Assembly (NCBI GenBank): GCA_958447445.1
Contig: CAUDAE010000006.1
Coordinates: forward strand, 1-33,003
Direction: 5' to 3'
Origin: an uncultured Collinsella sp.
GTDB taxonomy: Bacteria > Actinomycetota > Coriobacteriia > Coriobacteriales > Coriobacteriaceae
Length of the DNA: 33,003 bases
The notes below the pieces were generated by a model. That model searched no databases and was not told the DNA's origin. It saw nothing but the letters and a program-made list of their open reading frames with translations. Made by a program: the position numbers and the translations under genes. Below, in pieces: positions 7,229-15,458 of the stretch; within the stretch, counting starts at the first letter, position 1, and the number at the start of each line of letters is the position of its first letter.

Positions 7229-7672
7229 TTACGCGAGTTTGGCGCCGACGATCTTTGCTGCTGCCGGCTTATCGAAGTTACCGCCGGTGGCCTTGCCCAG
7301 AGCGCCCATAACCTGGCCCATCTGCTTCTTAGAGGTCGCGCCCAGCTCGGCGATAACCTGCTCGATCAGGGCCTCGAGCTCCTCGCCCGAAACCTGCGCG
7401 GGCAGCAGGCTCTCCAGAATCTTGACCTGCTCGGTCAGGTTGTCGGTACGCTCCTGGTCGGTACCGGCCTTGATAGACATCTCCAGCGTCTCGCTCGTCT
7501 GCTTAATCAGACGCTTGATCATGCTGTTGACGTCTTCCTCGGTCACATCACGACGCTCGTTGACCTCGATGTTCTTCACCTCGGCCTTAACCTGACGAAT
7601 GATAGACAGGCTAACCTTGTCCTTGGGCTTCATGGCCGCGATCATTTCCTTCTGCAGCTCTTCGTTGGTCAT
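7229..7672 (-). CDS. GatB/YqeY domain-containing protein
   Basis: 147 residues from ATG 7672, placed 8 bases after GAGGAGG; the frame extends 12 codons upstream without a site. The N-terminus MTNEELQKEMIAAMKPKDKVSLSIIR and the C-terminal helical bundle (SGEELEALIEQVIAELGATSKKQMGQVMGAL...PAAAKIVGAKLA) match the YqeY family, which shares the tRNA-binding tail domain of the amidotransferase subunit GatB. YqeY proteins are small, cytoplasmic and often near rpsU or dnaG; their role is undefined, probably tRNA-related. Here the gene follows the foldase gene by about 54 bp on the same strand. Confidence 0.88.
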   Translation of the reverse strand: MTNEELQKEMIAAMKPKDKVSLSIIRQVKAEVKNIEVNERRDVTEEDVNSMIKRLIKQTSETLEMSIKAGTDQERTDNLTEQVKILESLLPAQVSGEELEALIEQVIAELGATSKKQMGQVMGALGKATGGNFDKPAAAKIVGAKLA

Positions 7673-7726
7673 CTGCAAATCCTCCTCAATAGTGCGGGCG
7701 GCACTCACTCGAGCGCCGCCCCATGA

Positions 7727-8950
7727 TTACTCAGTCGTCGACGAATTGTCGGTCGAACTCTTGGTGACGCCCTTCAGGCTGACGTTGTACGGCACGTCCT
7801 TGGGCATGGGGTTAACGGTGATGTCGGCGCCCTTCTTGTACTGCTCCAGCCACTCGCTGTACGCGGTGCTTGCCGCCTGCGTCTTCACCACGTTGGAGAC
7901 GTACTTCTTGATGTCCTTGGGCACCTGCTTAATGTCATCGACCTGATTATCGACATGGAAGTAGTCGGTGCACTTGATGATGTGATAACCATAGGTCGAC
8001 TCGACGACGTCGCTCACATCGCCCTTATTGAGTCCCTCGAGCGCCGCCTGGTAGCTGTCGACGAAGGTGGTGAGCTTGTCCCAGCCCACATCGCCCTTCT
8101 TGTCCTTGGAGCCGGTGTCGTCGGAATACTGCTTCACGGCGTCCTCAAAGCTCAGCTCTCCGGAGTTGATCTTGTCCAGGCACTCCTGTGCCTTGGCCTT
8201 GGCGGCGGCCTTATCCTCGTCGGATGCGTCGGAATCGACCTTGATCAGGATATTCGACGAACGACGGGCGTCGTTGTAGTTGGACAGGTTCTCATTGATG
8301 TAATCGACGATCTCGCTGTCCTTGGGCTTGCTGGTGGGTGCCACGGCATCCTTGAGCTTCTGCTGCGCCAGGCTCTCCTTGAGCGAATCCTTGTAGGTGT
8401 CCTCGGTGTAGCCGTAGGTCTTAAGCGTCTTCTTAAAGGTCTTGGCGCCGCCTGCGCTCTTGCACGCGTCCTTCCAAGCCTTCTCGACCTCCTTGTCCGA
8501 CACCGTCACGCCGTTTTCCTTCTGCGCCTGCTGAAGCAGAATCTGCTGCGTGTAGGAGTCGATGAGCTGCTTGCGGTACTTCTTGGGCGTGAGGTCATTG
8601 TCGACCAGGTACTGCGCCCAGTCCTTGTCCTTGGTGTAGCCATAGGACGTGCGCATGCTCATAATCTGCTTGGTCACGGTGTCCTCGGTAAGGTTGGTGC
8701 CGTTGATAGTGGCAGCCACGCCACCAGTAAGCTTATAGCCCGAGCTGGCACTTTCGGTCTGCGACATCAGGCCGGAGCACGCCATGGCCGAGACGGAGAG
8801 CAGCATCGCCAGCACGCCGATGACCACCAGGACAATCTTGACGGTCTTGGACACATAGGTCTTGCGCTGCTTCTTGCGAGAGCTGGAGGCGGCGCGGGAC
8901 CGTTGCTCGGACGTCGGCGCGACCTCGGGGTTCTTTTTCTTATTTGCCAT
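7727..8950 (-). CDS. Membrane-anchored parvulin-type peptidylprolyl isomerase / foldase
   Basis: 407 residues, ATG 8950 with AAAGG upstream. A basic, Ser/Arg/Lys-rich cytoplasmic N-terminus (1-37) precedes one hydrophobic segment (~38-60, VKIVLVVIGVLAMLLSVSAMACSG). AMAC resembles a weak lipobox, so it is either a lipoprotein or a single-pass anchor. The extracytoplasmic part has a SurA/PrsA-like N-domain, then a parvulin (PpiC) core near residues 220-335 (ARRSSNILIKV, LSFEDAVKQYSDD, GDVGW, GDVSDVVESTYGYHIIK). It should assist folding of secreted proteins by prolyl isomerisation, like PrsA. A low-complexity charged linker (SDASDEDKAAAKAKAQE) lies inside the parvulin domain. Confidence 0.85.
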   Translation of the reverse strand: MANKKKNPEVAPTSEQRSRAASSSRKKQRKTYVSKTVKIVLVVIGVLAMLLSVSAMACSGLMSQTESASSGYKLTGGVAATINGTNLTEDTVTKQIMSMRTSYGYTKDKDWAQYLVDNDLTPKKYRKQLIDSYTQQILLQQAQKENGVTVSDKEVEKAWKDACKSAGGAKTFKKTLKTYGYTEDTYKDSLKESLAQQKLKDAVAPTSKPKDSEIVDYINENLSNYNDARRSSNILIKVDSDASDEDKAAAKAKAQECLDKINSGELSFEDAVKQYSDDTGSKDKKGDVGWDKLTTFVDSYQAALEGLNKGDVSDVVESTYGYHIIKCTDYFHVDNQVDDIKQVPKDIKKYVSNVVKTQAASTAYSEWLEQYKKGADITVNPMPKDVPYNVSLKGVTKSSTDNSSTTE

Positions 8951-9002
8951 GTTTGGCCTTTCGCATCATGAATCGAACAAACGCCATTGTGTCACAACGC
9001 AG

Positions 9003-9097
9003 CCCCCACGGCACACCTGGTGCATGGGGGACGGGTTAATCTGCACCATTTTGGTGCAAAGGGGACAGGTCTGGCAGTTGGCAGTTAGGGACGTTCC
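9003..9097. repeat. Hairpins and two GGGAC motifs upstream of the foldase gene
   Basis: The 159-bp gap between the EIIA gene and the foldase start holds a CCCCC...GCAC/GTGC...GGGGG hairpin (9003-9030), a TGCACCA/TGGTGCA hairpin (9042-9058), then GGGGACAGGT (9061-9070) and GGGACGTTCC (9088-9097), flanked by AAAGG and CCTTT that can pair. The last two belong to the GGGAC repeat family. No coding sequence is seen. Confidence 0.6.
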
Positions 9098-9109
9098 TTT
9101 TCTGCCGGC

Positions 9110-9574
9110 TTAGAAGTGGCGGCGGATGGCGTCGACCATGCCTTGGGGCGTGGTCTGGCCAAGCACATCGGCTGCAGCGTCGGTGTCCATAAAGATATTC
9201 ATGAGTGCCTGAAGTGCCTCGACCTGACCGCCCGGCTCGGCAATGCCCAGGTTGATGATGATCTGCGCCGGCACCGGGGCGCCCATGCCCGCCATCGCGT
9301 TGAACGTCACAGGTGTGACGGGCTTTACCACCGCGATATAGGGCTTGGCCACAAGTCCCGGATCGGTATGCGGAATGGCGATGTTTGCCGCCGGCATGGC
9401 GAGACCCGTGGGATAGGCGTCCTCGCGCGTGCGGACGGCATTGAGCCAACCCTCGCCAATGTAGCCGCACAGGGCAAGCTCACCCTCGAGCCGCGCAAAC
9501 ACCTCACCCGGCGTCGCGCACTCCCAATCAAAAAACACCAGCTCAGGCGTAAACAGCGCTTCGTTATCCGCCAT
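9110..9574 (-). CDS. PTS sugar transporter subunit IIA (fructose/galactitol type)
   Basis: 154 residues, ATG 9574 with AGAGGTGAG upstream. The fold is the PTS EIIA type 2 domain: FTPELVFFDWECATPGEVFARLEGELALCGYI, then GLAMPAANIAIPHTDPG, where His ~69 is the expected phosphate-accepting residue, and later ALQALMNIFMDTDAAADVLG. Such domains receive phosphate from HPr and pass it to a IIB subunit. No IIB or IIC gene lies nearby, so this is an orphan EIIA; it could serve a distant Gat-type permease or act as a regulator. The sugar is unknown. Palindromic repeats flank the gene on both sides. Confidence 0.85.
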   Translation of the reverse strand: MADNEALFTPELVFFDWECATPGEVFARLEGELALCGYIGEGWLNAVRTREDAYPTGLAMPAANIAIPHTDPGLVAKPYIAVVKPVTPVTFNAMAGMGAPVPAQIIINLGIAEPGGQVEALQALMNIFMDTDAAADVLGQTTPQGMVDAIRRHF

Positions 9575-9592
9575 GCGCTCACCTCTCTCACC

Positions 9593-9648
9593 TAGTCACC
9601 TGGGACGTTCTTAAACGACTAGTCATTCAAGAACGTCCCCAATGACTA
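9593..9648. repeat. Palindrome with paired GGGACGTTC motifs
   Basis: GGGACGTTCTT (9602-9612) pairs perfectly with AAGAACGTCCC (9629-9639). Outside it AGTCA (9594-9598) pairs with TGACT (9643-9647), and the loop holds the small palindrome GACTAGTC. The sequence AATGACTACC is duplicated directly at 9641-9660. On the minus strand the element begins GTAGTCATTGGGGACGTTC, close to the heads at 6924 and 22438. Confidence 0.8.
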
Positions 9649-9668
9649 CCAATGACTACCTAAAACAA

Positions 9669-9706
9669 AGGGTGGCCACTTGCGCCTTGGCGCCAATGAC
9701 CACCCT
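9669..9706 (-). terminator. Intrinsic terminator of the purF-purM-purN operon
   Basis: AGGGTGG (9669-9675) pairs with CCACCCT (9700-9706), with further pairing inside around GCGC. On the minus strand the stem is followed by TTGTTTTAGG. It lies 30 bp downstream of the purN stop. Confidence 0.75.
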
Positions 9707-9736
9707 GACTACTCGGCTAAATTGTACTGTGCGCCA

Positions 9737-10438
9737 CTAGCCGCGAGGCGCATCAATTGCGACCTTGCCGCTCTCCAGCACGTGAACGCGGCCGTCGGCG
9801 AGCATTTGCACGACCTCGGGATACAGCACATGTTCGATCGCGTGGATGTGCTCCTCGAGCGTGTCGACGTCCCAGCCCTCCTCGACAGCCAGCGCACGCT
9901 GGGCGATGATGGGGCCGTTGTCGTAGATCTCGTTGGCAAAATGCACGGTCACACCGGTCACCTTGACGCCGCGCGCAAAGGCATCGTCGATCGCATGCGC
10001 GCCGGTAAAGCTCGGCAGCAGCGCCGGATGCAAGTTGACCACGCGGTTGGGAAACGCCGCCAGCAGCGGCGTATGCACCATGCGCATGTAGCCGGCCATG
10101 ACCACATATTCGCAGCCGCGCTCAAGCAGCTCATGCGCGATGATCTCGTCAGCAGCGATGGGGTCGGCGTAGACATCCTTGGACAGCGTGAGTGTCTGGA
10201 TGCCCGCACGCTCGGCACGCTGCAAGCCCTTGGCCGAAGGACGGCTCGACACCACAAGCTCAATCGAGGCGTTGAGCTTGCCGGCGGCGATCAGGTCGAT
10301 CAGCGCCTGCAGGTTAGTACCCGAACCGCTGATAAGCACGCCGATCTTGAGCGGCTCAGCCGTATCGGTGCCGGTCGGACGGGTGTAGGGCACAAAGCCC
10401 AGGCCCTCGGCAGCAGCCATCTGCTCGTTAGCGCTCAT
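9737..10438 (-). CDS. purN: Phosphoribosylglycinamide formyltransferase
   Basis: 233 residues. It transfers a formyl group from 10-formyl-tetrahydrofolate to GAR, the third step of IMP synthesis. Landmarks: phosphate-binding loop IGVLISGSGTNLQALI, catalytic Asn and His in VNLHPALLPSFTGAHAIDDAF, and Asp in YDNGPIIAQ. An N-terminal extension of ~30 residues (MSANEQMAAAEGLGFVPYTRP) precedes the fold, compared with E. coli PurN (212 residues). The ATG at 10438 overlaps the purM 3' end by 11 bp, so translation is probably coupled; no strong ribosome site is seen. It is the last gene of the purF-purM-purN cluster. Confidence 0.95.
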   Translation of the reverse strand: MSANEQMAAAEGLGFVPYTRPTGTDTAEPLKIGVLISGSGTNLQALIDLIAAGKLNASIELVVSSRPSAKGLQRAERAGIQTLTLSKDVYADPIAADEIIAHELLERGCEYVVMAGYMRMVHTPLLAAFPNRVVNLHPALLPSFTGAHAIDDAFARGVKVTGVTVHFANEIYDNGPIIAQRALAVEEGWDVDTLEEHIHAIEHVLYPEVVQMLADGRVHVLESGKVAIDAPRG

Positions 10439-11531
10439 CGGAGTACACGACCTTACCGGAACCCTCGACGCACTCGCCCACGCGGAACGGCTTCTCGCCC
10501 AGCGCGACCAGAGCCTCGGTCACGGTGGCCTCGTCCTCGGGGGCGACGATCAGGCACAGGCCTACACCCATGTTGAAGGTCTTGCATGCCTCGTTGGGCG
10601 CGAGCTCGGCCTGACGCGACACATAGGTGATGACGGGCGGAACGTCCCAGCCCATCTCGGCGCCGTTGCGGGTGACCACGGCATCGACGTCGTCGGCGAG
10701 CGCGCGGTTGAGGTTCTCGGTAATACCGCCGCCGGTGATATGGGCAATGGCATGAACGTTGGCGCCACCGCGCAGCAGTTCAAGAATCGGCTTGACGTAG
10801 ATGCGCGTGGGAGCCAGCAGGGCGTCGGCCAGCGAAGCACCGCCGAGCTCCTCGAGCGGACGGCTCAGCTCCTCGGCCTTGGCAGCAGCTTCGGGTGTGC
10901 CCGGCTTGATGCCGTCGACACCGATGACCTTGCGAACGAGTGAGTAGCCGTTGGAGTGTACGCCGGTGGAGGGCAGACCAAGGATCACATCGCCGGGGCG
11001 AACGTTCGCGGGGTCGAGCATCTTGGGACGATCGACAACACCCACAGTAAAGCCGGCGAGGTCGTAATCGGCGGGGGCCATGACACCCGGGTGCTCGGCC
11101 ATCTCGCCGCCCACGAGCGCGCAGCCCGCGAGCTTGCAGCCGTCGGCCACGCCCTTGATGATCTTTGCCATGTGCTCGGCCTCAATGTGGCCGATGGCGA
11201 CGTAGTCAAGGAAGAACAGCGGCTCGGCACCCGATGCCAAGATGTCGTTGACGCACATTGCGACCAGGTCCTGGCCCACCGTCTCGTGACGGTCCATGAT
11301 CTGGGCGAGCACGAGCTTGGTGCCCACGCCGTCGGTACCGCTGATCAGGATCGGGTCTTCCATATCCTTAAGCGCGGTGGCCGAGAACAGGCCACCAAAG
11401 CCACCGATGCCGCCGATAACCTCGGGGCGGTTGGTGTCCTTGACTATCTGCTTAATAGCGTCGACGGCGCGGCCGCCCTCGGCGGTATCGACGCCGGCGT
11501 CCTCGTACGTCACATGCTTGCTGTCGCTCAT
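10428..11531 (-). CDS. purM: Phosphoribosylformylglycinamidine cyclo-ligase (AIR synthetase)
   Basis: 367 residues, ATG 11531 with GAGGAAGG upstream. It closes FGAM to AIR using ATP, the fifth step of purine synthesis. The N-terminus YEDAGVDTAEGGRAVDAIKQIV and GGFGGLFSA are typical of PurM. The ATP and substrate regions ISGTDGVGTKLVLAQ, MCVNDILASGAEPLFFLDY and LVGGEMAEHPGVM are intact, as is the C-terminal HITGGGITENLNRAL. Length is near the usual ~345. It lies between purF (157-bp gap) and purN (overlap). Confidence 0.96.
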   Translation of the reverse strand: MSDSKHVTYEDAGVDTAEGGRAVDAIKQIVKDTNRPEVIGGIGGFGGLFSATALKDMEDPILISGTDGVGTKLVLAQIMDRHETVGQDLVAMCVNDILASGAEPLFFLDYVAIGHIEAEHMAKIIKGVADGCKLAGCALVGGEMAEHPGVMAPADYDLAGFTVGVVDRPKMLDPANVRPGDVILGLPSTGVHSNGYSLVRKVIGVDGIKPGTPEAAAKAEELSRPLEELGGASLADALLAPTRIYVKPILELLRGGANVHAIAHITGGGITENLNRALADDVDAVVTRNGAEMGWDVPPVITYVSRQAELAPNEACKTFNMGVGLCLIVAPEDEATVTEALVALGEKPFRVGECVEGSGKVVYSDER

Positions 11532-11649
11532 CTGAACCTTCCTCTCCCACTACCGTGGCGCCGCGCGGGCGCCAAACGGTGCTCATAGTTGCGTTCATTT
11601 CGGAGCGCACCATAACAGCACGCTCCGTCATATCAACAAAACAGCAGGT

Positions 11650-11690
11650 AAAACCTACCAGAATAAACCTGTCCCCACATGGCAGGTTTT
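11650..11690 (-). terminator. Terminator-like hairpin overlapping the purF stop codon
   Basis: AAAACCT-a-CCA (11650-11660) pairs with TGG-c-AGGTTTT (11680-11690). The purF stop codon (11689-11691) lies inside the stem. The 19-nt loop contains GGGGACAGGTTT on the minus strand, again the GGGAC repeat motif. The T-run is short, so partial readthrough into purM is plausible. Confidence 0.6.
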
Positions 11691-13359
11691 AGGCCTCGCC
11701 GTGCTCCTCTTCCCAGCTGCGGTCGTCGTATTTCTCGACCACGGCGTCGTCGTCAAAGTGCAGCGGCTTGTCCAGGTTGCGGGGCTTAAAGCCCTCCATA
11801 AACTTGTCGCGGCCAAAGCTCTCGGGAATCGCCACGGGATAGCGTCCGGTAAAGCACGCATCGCAGTAACCGCCCTTGGGCATGACCTTCAGCAGGCCCT
11901 CGACCGAAAGGAAGGCCAGCGAATCGGCACCGATATACTCGCAAATCTCATCGACCGTCTTGTTGGCGCTGATAAGCTGCGACTGCACGTCGGTATCGAT
12001 ACCGTAGAAGCACGGCCAGATGACCTCGGGCGAGTTGATGCGGATATGAATCTCCTTGGCACCGGCGTTGCGCAGCATCTTGACGAGCTGCACCATGGTG
12101 GTGCCGCGGACGATGGAGTCGTCGATGACGACCAGGCGCTTGCCCTCGATGTTGTCGCGCAGCGGGTTGAGCTTCATACGCACGCCCATGGCGCGCAACT
12201 CCTGCGTAGGCTCGATAAACGTACGGCCCACGTAGCGGTTCTTGATAAGGCCCTCGCCAAAGGGAATACCACTCTCGTGCGAATACCCCTCCGCGGGCGG
12301 CAGGCCGGAGTCGGGCACGCCGATGACCAGGTCGGCCTCGACGGGCTCCTCATGTGCCAACTGACGACCCATGTCATAACGGCAGGCGTAGACGCTCTTG
12401 CCGTTCATGATGGAATCGGGGCGGGCGAAGTAGACCTGCTCAAAGATGCAGTTAGCAGGCTCTTCGGCGGCAGGCACGCCCTGCTCGGACACAAGGCCCT
12501 CGGCGCTGATACGCAAAATCTCGCCGGGGCGGACGTCGCGGACGTACTCGGCGCCCACGATATCGAGTGCACAGGTCTCAGAAGCGACGACCCAGCCGCC
12601 GGCGCGGGTGACATGGGTGGCAGCGTCGACCGTCGCGGCGCCGTCCTGCGACGGCAGTTGCGAAACGGAAGCGGCATCGGCCTGGTCCAGGCCCTCGTCC
12701 ACGAGCTTGCCCAGCACCAGCGGGCGAATGCCATGCGGATCGCGGAATGCGTAGAGCGCCTGCTCGTTGATGAGCGTCATGGCGTAGCCGCCGCGCACGA
12801 GCTCCATGGTCTTGCGAATGCCCTCGCGCAGATGGCCTGTACGCTGAGTAAAGTAGCCGATGAGTTTAGTCGCGACCTCGGAATCCGAGTTGGAGAGGAA
12901 CGGCACGCCCAGCTCGATCAGCTGGCGGCGCAGCTCGTCGGTGTTGACGAGGGTGCCGTTGTGCGCGAGCGCGATAATGACGCTATTGATGGTAGAGAGG
13001 TGCGGCTGAGAGGCTTCCCAGCTCTTGGCGCCGGCGGTGCCATAGCGCACATGACCCACGGCCAGCTGACCGGAGAGCGTCGACAAGTCGGCATTGGAGA
13101 ACACACGGTCGAGCAGGCCCAGATCCTTGCGGACCATAACCGTACCGCCGTCACCAACAGCGATTCCCGCCGATTCTTGGCCACGGTGCTGCAGTGCACG
13201 CAGGCCAAAGTACGTCAGTCGAGCCACGTCGCGATCGGGCGCCCAGACACCAAAAACGCCGCATTCCTCATGCAGCTGGTCGGAGTCCGGATCATACGTC
13301 GACATGGCGTTCACCTGTCCCGCGGAACGCTCGGCCGCGCGGATGGTTTCTTGAGACAT
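11689..13359 (-). CDS. purF: Amidophosphoribosyltransferase
   Basis: 556 residues, ATG 13359 after GAGGGG. It catalyses the committed first step of purine synthesis, PRPP plus glutamine to phosphoribosylamine. A ~31-residue leader ends in LHEE|CGVFG; cleavage would expose the N-terminal nucleophile Cys, as in the B. subtilis-type enzyme. The glutaminase domain continues with LRALQHRGQESAGIAV, VGHVRYGT and HNGTLVN. The PRPP site is VVIDDSIVRGTT. Cysteines in ANCIFEQVYFA, WPCFYGID and GYCDACFTG match the four iron-sulfur ligands of the B. subtilis class, so an oxygen-sensitive cluster is expected. This fits an anaerobe. Confidence 0.96.
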   Translation of the reverse strand: MSQETIRAAERSAGQVNAMSTYDPDSDQLHEECGVFGVWAPDRDVARLTYFGLRALQHRGQESAGIAVGDGGTVMVRKDLGLLDRVFSNADLSTLSGQLAVGHVRYGTAGAKSWEASQPHLSTINSVIIALAHNGTLVNTDELRRQLIELGVPFLSNSDSEVATKLIGYFTQRTGHLREGIRKTMELVRGGYAMTLINEQALYAFRDPHGIRPLVLGKLVDEGLDQADAASVSQLPSQDGAATVDAATHVTRAGGWVVASETCALDIVGAEYVRDVRPGEILRISAEGLVSEQGVPAAEEPANCIFEQVYFARPDSIMNGKSVYACRYDMGRQLAHEEPVEADLVIGVPDSGLPPAEGYSHESGIPFGEGLIKNRYVGRTFIEPTQELRAMGVRMKLNPLRDNIEGKRLVVIDDSIVRGTTMVQLVKMLRNAGAKEIHIRINSPEVIWPCFYGIDTDVQSQLISANKTVDEICEYIGADSLAFLSVEGLLKVMPKGGYCDACFTGRYPVAIPESFGRDKFMEGFKPRNLDKPLHFDDDAVVEKYDDRSWEEEHGEA

Positions 13360-13400
13360 GGCATCCCCTCAGAGCCTCGTATTTTGGCGTTACCCGCCTT

Positions 13401-13406
13401 ATTATA
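13401..13406 (-). promoter_or_regulatory. Possible -10 box of the purF operon
   Basis: The minus strand reads TATAAT, 42 bp upstream of the purF start codon. No good -35 hexamer is found 16-18 bp further upstream, so the promoter may need an activator or the match may be chance. Confidence 0.4.
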
Positions 13407-13589
13407 CGCACGGCGCGACACGCTCCCCCGCGCATGAGCAGCGCTTTTTAAAAGCCCACCGAGCTAATAATCCGTTTTGCGGCCAAACATTTTATCGGTC
13501 TGCCCAGTGCAAGCGCCCGCGCTCCCAGATGGCCGCCACGTCCACCGTTGGGGATTACAAAGTTGCAATTGGGACGTTCGTCCTGTCTT

Positions 13590-13618
13590 TTGGCAGGTCG
13601 GCGGCGTATCCTTATAAC
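13590..13618 (+). promoter_or_regulatory. Promoter of the CmpB-type membrane protein gene
   Basis: TTGGCA (13590-13595) and TATAAC (13613-13618) are separated by 17 bp and lie 27 bp before the start codon. The -35 box overlaps a small CCTG...CAGG hairpin that follows a GGGACGTTC repeat motif (13571-13579). Confidence 0.6.
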
Positions 13619-13644
13619 CTACAACAAAGCGAGAAAGGTTCTGT

Positions 13645-14874
13645 ATGAATCGAAACGAACTCGACCCCAGCGTCCCCAGCGCCACGGAGGTCAAGAAGAT
13701 CCCCCTCGTCATTAAGGTGTACGCCGTCCTGTGCATCCTGTCCGGCGTGGGCACGCTCCCGTCGGTCGCCGCCTTTATGTGGCAGGTCATTACCGCGCTC
13801 ATCAACGGCAACGCCGCCGAAAAGCTCGGCGACAACACGCTCGTCGCGGTTGGACTCATCGTCGCCGGCATCATGCTCTCTGCGACAAGTGCCGTCATCC
13901 TGATCATCTTTGGCCTGGACCTTATCAAAAACCAGCGCCGCAACGCCGCCCGCCTGTCCTACATCCTTATCGCATTTACCGTCGTCGAGCTTTTGGTCGA
14001 CGTGATGCTCCAAGGCATCGGACCCTTCCTGCTGCGCCCCGCCGTCCAGCTCGTCATCCTCATCGCACTTTCGGCCACCGTCGACCCCACGCTGCGCCAG
14101 GAGCGCGAACTCCAGCGCCGCCTGCAGGAGATGCTCGACCGCGACGCCGCGGACGAGGGCATGCTCGGCCGCGATGAAACCGGCGAGGGCTACATCAAGC
14201 TCAACTACTTCAACCTGTTCTGGGTATTCTTCGTCTGCAGCGTGTTAGGTCTCATTCTCGAGGAAGTCTGGCATATGGTCGTCGTCGATCCCGGCGTCTA
14301 TCAGGACCGTGCCGGTATGCTATTTGGCCCCTTTAGCCCCATCTACGGATTTGGCGCGGTGCTCATGACCATGGCGCTCAACCGCTTCTATAAAAAGAAT
14401 CCTCTGATCATTTTCCTGGTAAGTGCCCTGATCGGCGGCGCTTTCGAGGTGTTCGTGGGCTGGTTTATGCAGACCTCATTTGGCGTGGTCTCGTGGAGCT
14501 ACTCGCACATGAAGCTGTTCGGCATGCCCGACCCACTCGCCGTCCTTACGGGCGGACGCACCTGCACGGGCTTTGCCTGCCTGTGGGGCCTGGGTGGCCT
14601 TATCTGGATCAAGCTGCTGCTGCCGAGGCTGCTCAAGCTCATCAACATGATTCCGTGGAAAAGCCGCTACTCGGCTACCGTCATCTTTACCGTCATTATG
14701 CTGGTCGACGGCGTCATGACGCTACAGTCGCTCGACTACTGGTACCAGCGCGTCAACGGCACGGAGCCGGATATTCCCGTCGCGCAGTTCTACGGCAAGT
14801 ATTTCGATAACGACTACATGGAAAACCGCTTCCAGAGTATGACCATGAGCCCCAAGGATGCGACGCGCGTGTAG
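13645..14874 (+). CDS. CmpB-type putative ABC-transporter permease membrane protein
   Basis: 409 residues, ATG 13645 after GAAAGG. The N-terminal half (to ~150) has four hydrophobic helices. A cytoplasmic coiled segment follows (LRQERELQRRLQEMLDRDAADEGM). The C-terminal half (~185-370) matches the family annotated as putative ABC-transporter type IV (CmpB): NLFWVFFVCSVLGLILEEVWHM, FGPFSPIYGFGAV, IGGAFEVFVGWFMQTSFGVVSWSYSH, RTCTGFACLWGLGG. Despite the name, no transport role is proven for this family. The N-terminal extension looks like an extra membrane module. It is a stand-alone plus-strand gene with its own promoter and terminator. Confidence 0.8.
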   Translation: MNRNELDPSVPSATEVKKIPLVIKVYAVLCILSGVGTLPSVAAFMWQVITALINGNAAEKLGDNTLVAVGLIVAGIMLSATSAVILIIFGLDLIKNQRRNAARLSYILIAFTVVELLVDVMLQGIGPFLLRPAVQLVILIALSATVDPTLRQERELQRRLQEMLDRDAADEGMLGRDETGEGYIKLNYFNLFWVFFVCSVLGLILEEVWHMVVVDPGVYQDRAGMLFGPFSPIYGFGAVLMTMALNRFYKKNPLIIFLVSALIGGAFEVFVGWFMQTSFGVVSWSYSHMKLFGMPDPLAVLTGGRTCTGFACLWGLGGLIWIKLLLPRLLKLINMIPWKSRYSATVIFTVIMLVDGVMTLQSLDYWYQRVNGTEPDIPVAQFYGKYFDNDYMENRFQSMTMSPKDATRV

Positions 14875-14911
14875 CGCCACGCAATGCCGAGATTTTCCAA
14901 CACACAGAAAT

Positions 14912-14950
14912 GCCCGCCGGCAGACTGATGGACTGCCAGCGGGCTTTTTG
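14912..14950 (+). terminator. Intrinsic terminator of the CmpB-type gene
   Basis: GCCCGC-c-GGCAG (14912-14923) pairs with CTGCC-a-GCGGGC (14933-14944), followed by TTTTTG. A strong plus-strand terminator 38 bp after the stop codon; it also insulates the convergent MoaE-like gene. Confidence 0.9.
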
Positions 14951-14972
14951 TTGGTGAGCGCTGCTGCCGGCC

Positions 14973-15389
14973 TTACGCCTCGCGCTCGACCTCGCTCACA
15001 CACTCATTTTTGATGGTACCGACGAGCGCCTGCAGTGCGTCGACCACATGCGGGCGAATGTCCCCGCCAATGAGTACGAGCATGATGTCGTCGCCCACGG
15101 CGAGCTCGCCGCTCGCCAGCCACACGCGCACATAGCCGATACCCGGCATCGCGCGCGTTGCCTCGATAGCAGCCTGCACCTTTTCGGCATCGAAGCCAAA
15201 CACCATGCCGCCCACCTTATGTCCAGGCGCCACACCATCTGTCTCGACCCCACGCACCTCGGACTTAGGCGTCGCACGCACCACGCCATTGTGTGCCAGG
15301 TACATCCCACAATCAGCCGCCGAAACATCGGCCTTGGCTTCGCGCAGCCAGGCATCAACCGAAGGCATCGATTTGCCACTTTCAAGCAT
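14973..15389 (-). CDS. MoaE-like protein (molybdopterin synthase large-subunit homologue)
   Basis: 138 residues from ATG 15389, five bases after AAGGAG (an ATG at 15392 is too close). The pattern GMYLAHNGVVRATPKSEVRG, then YVRVWLASGELAVGDDIMLVLIGGDIRPHVVDALQALVGTIK follows the MoaE fold: an N-terminal substrate loop, then a strand-turn-strand G-x-L-x-V-G-D and the final helix. MoaE inserts sulfur into the molybdopterin precursor with MoaD. By eye, of the two catalytic lysines near the C-terminus one is replaced (ALQ where ALK is usual) and one is kept (IKNE), and the usual R/W residues are absent. It may therefore be a divergent relative with another job. No other molybdenum-cofactor gene is nearby. 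Confidence 0.6.
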   Translation of the reverse strand: MLESGKSMPSVDAWLREAKADVSAADCGMYLAHNGVVRATPKSEVRGVETDGVAPGHKVGGMVFGFDAEKVQAAIEATRAMPGIGYVRVWLASGELAVGDDIMLVLIGGDIRPHVVDALQALVGTIKNECVSEVEREA

Positions 15390-15411
15390 CATTTCTCCTT
15401 TTTACTGTCGT

Positions 15412-15452
15412 CGAGTAGCTCATTTGGGACGGGGCCCTTTTAGCCACTCTCG
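15412..15452. repeat. GGGACGGGG repeat element
   Basis: CGAGT-a-GCT pairs with AGC-c-ACTCtCG around CATTTGGGACGGGGCCCTTT. It closely resembles the inner arm of the palindrome at 22438-22470 (GAGTAGTCAATTTGGGACGG followed by GGC and TTTTAGC). It lies between the sortase stop and the MoaE-like gene start, in a 69-bp gap. Confidence 0.6.
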
Positions 15453-15458
15453 AACAAC

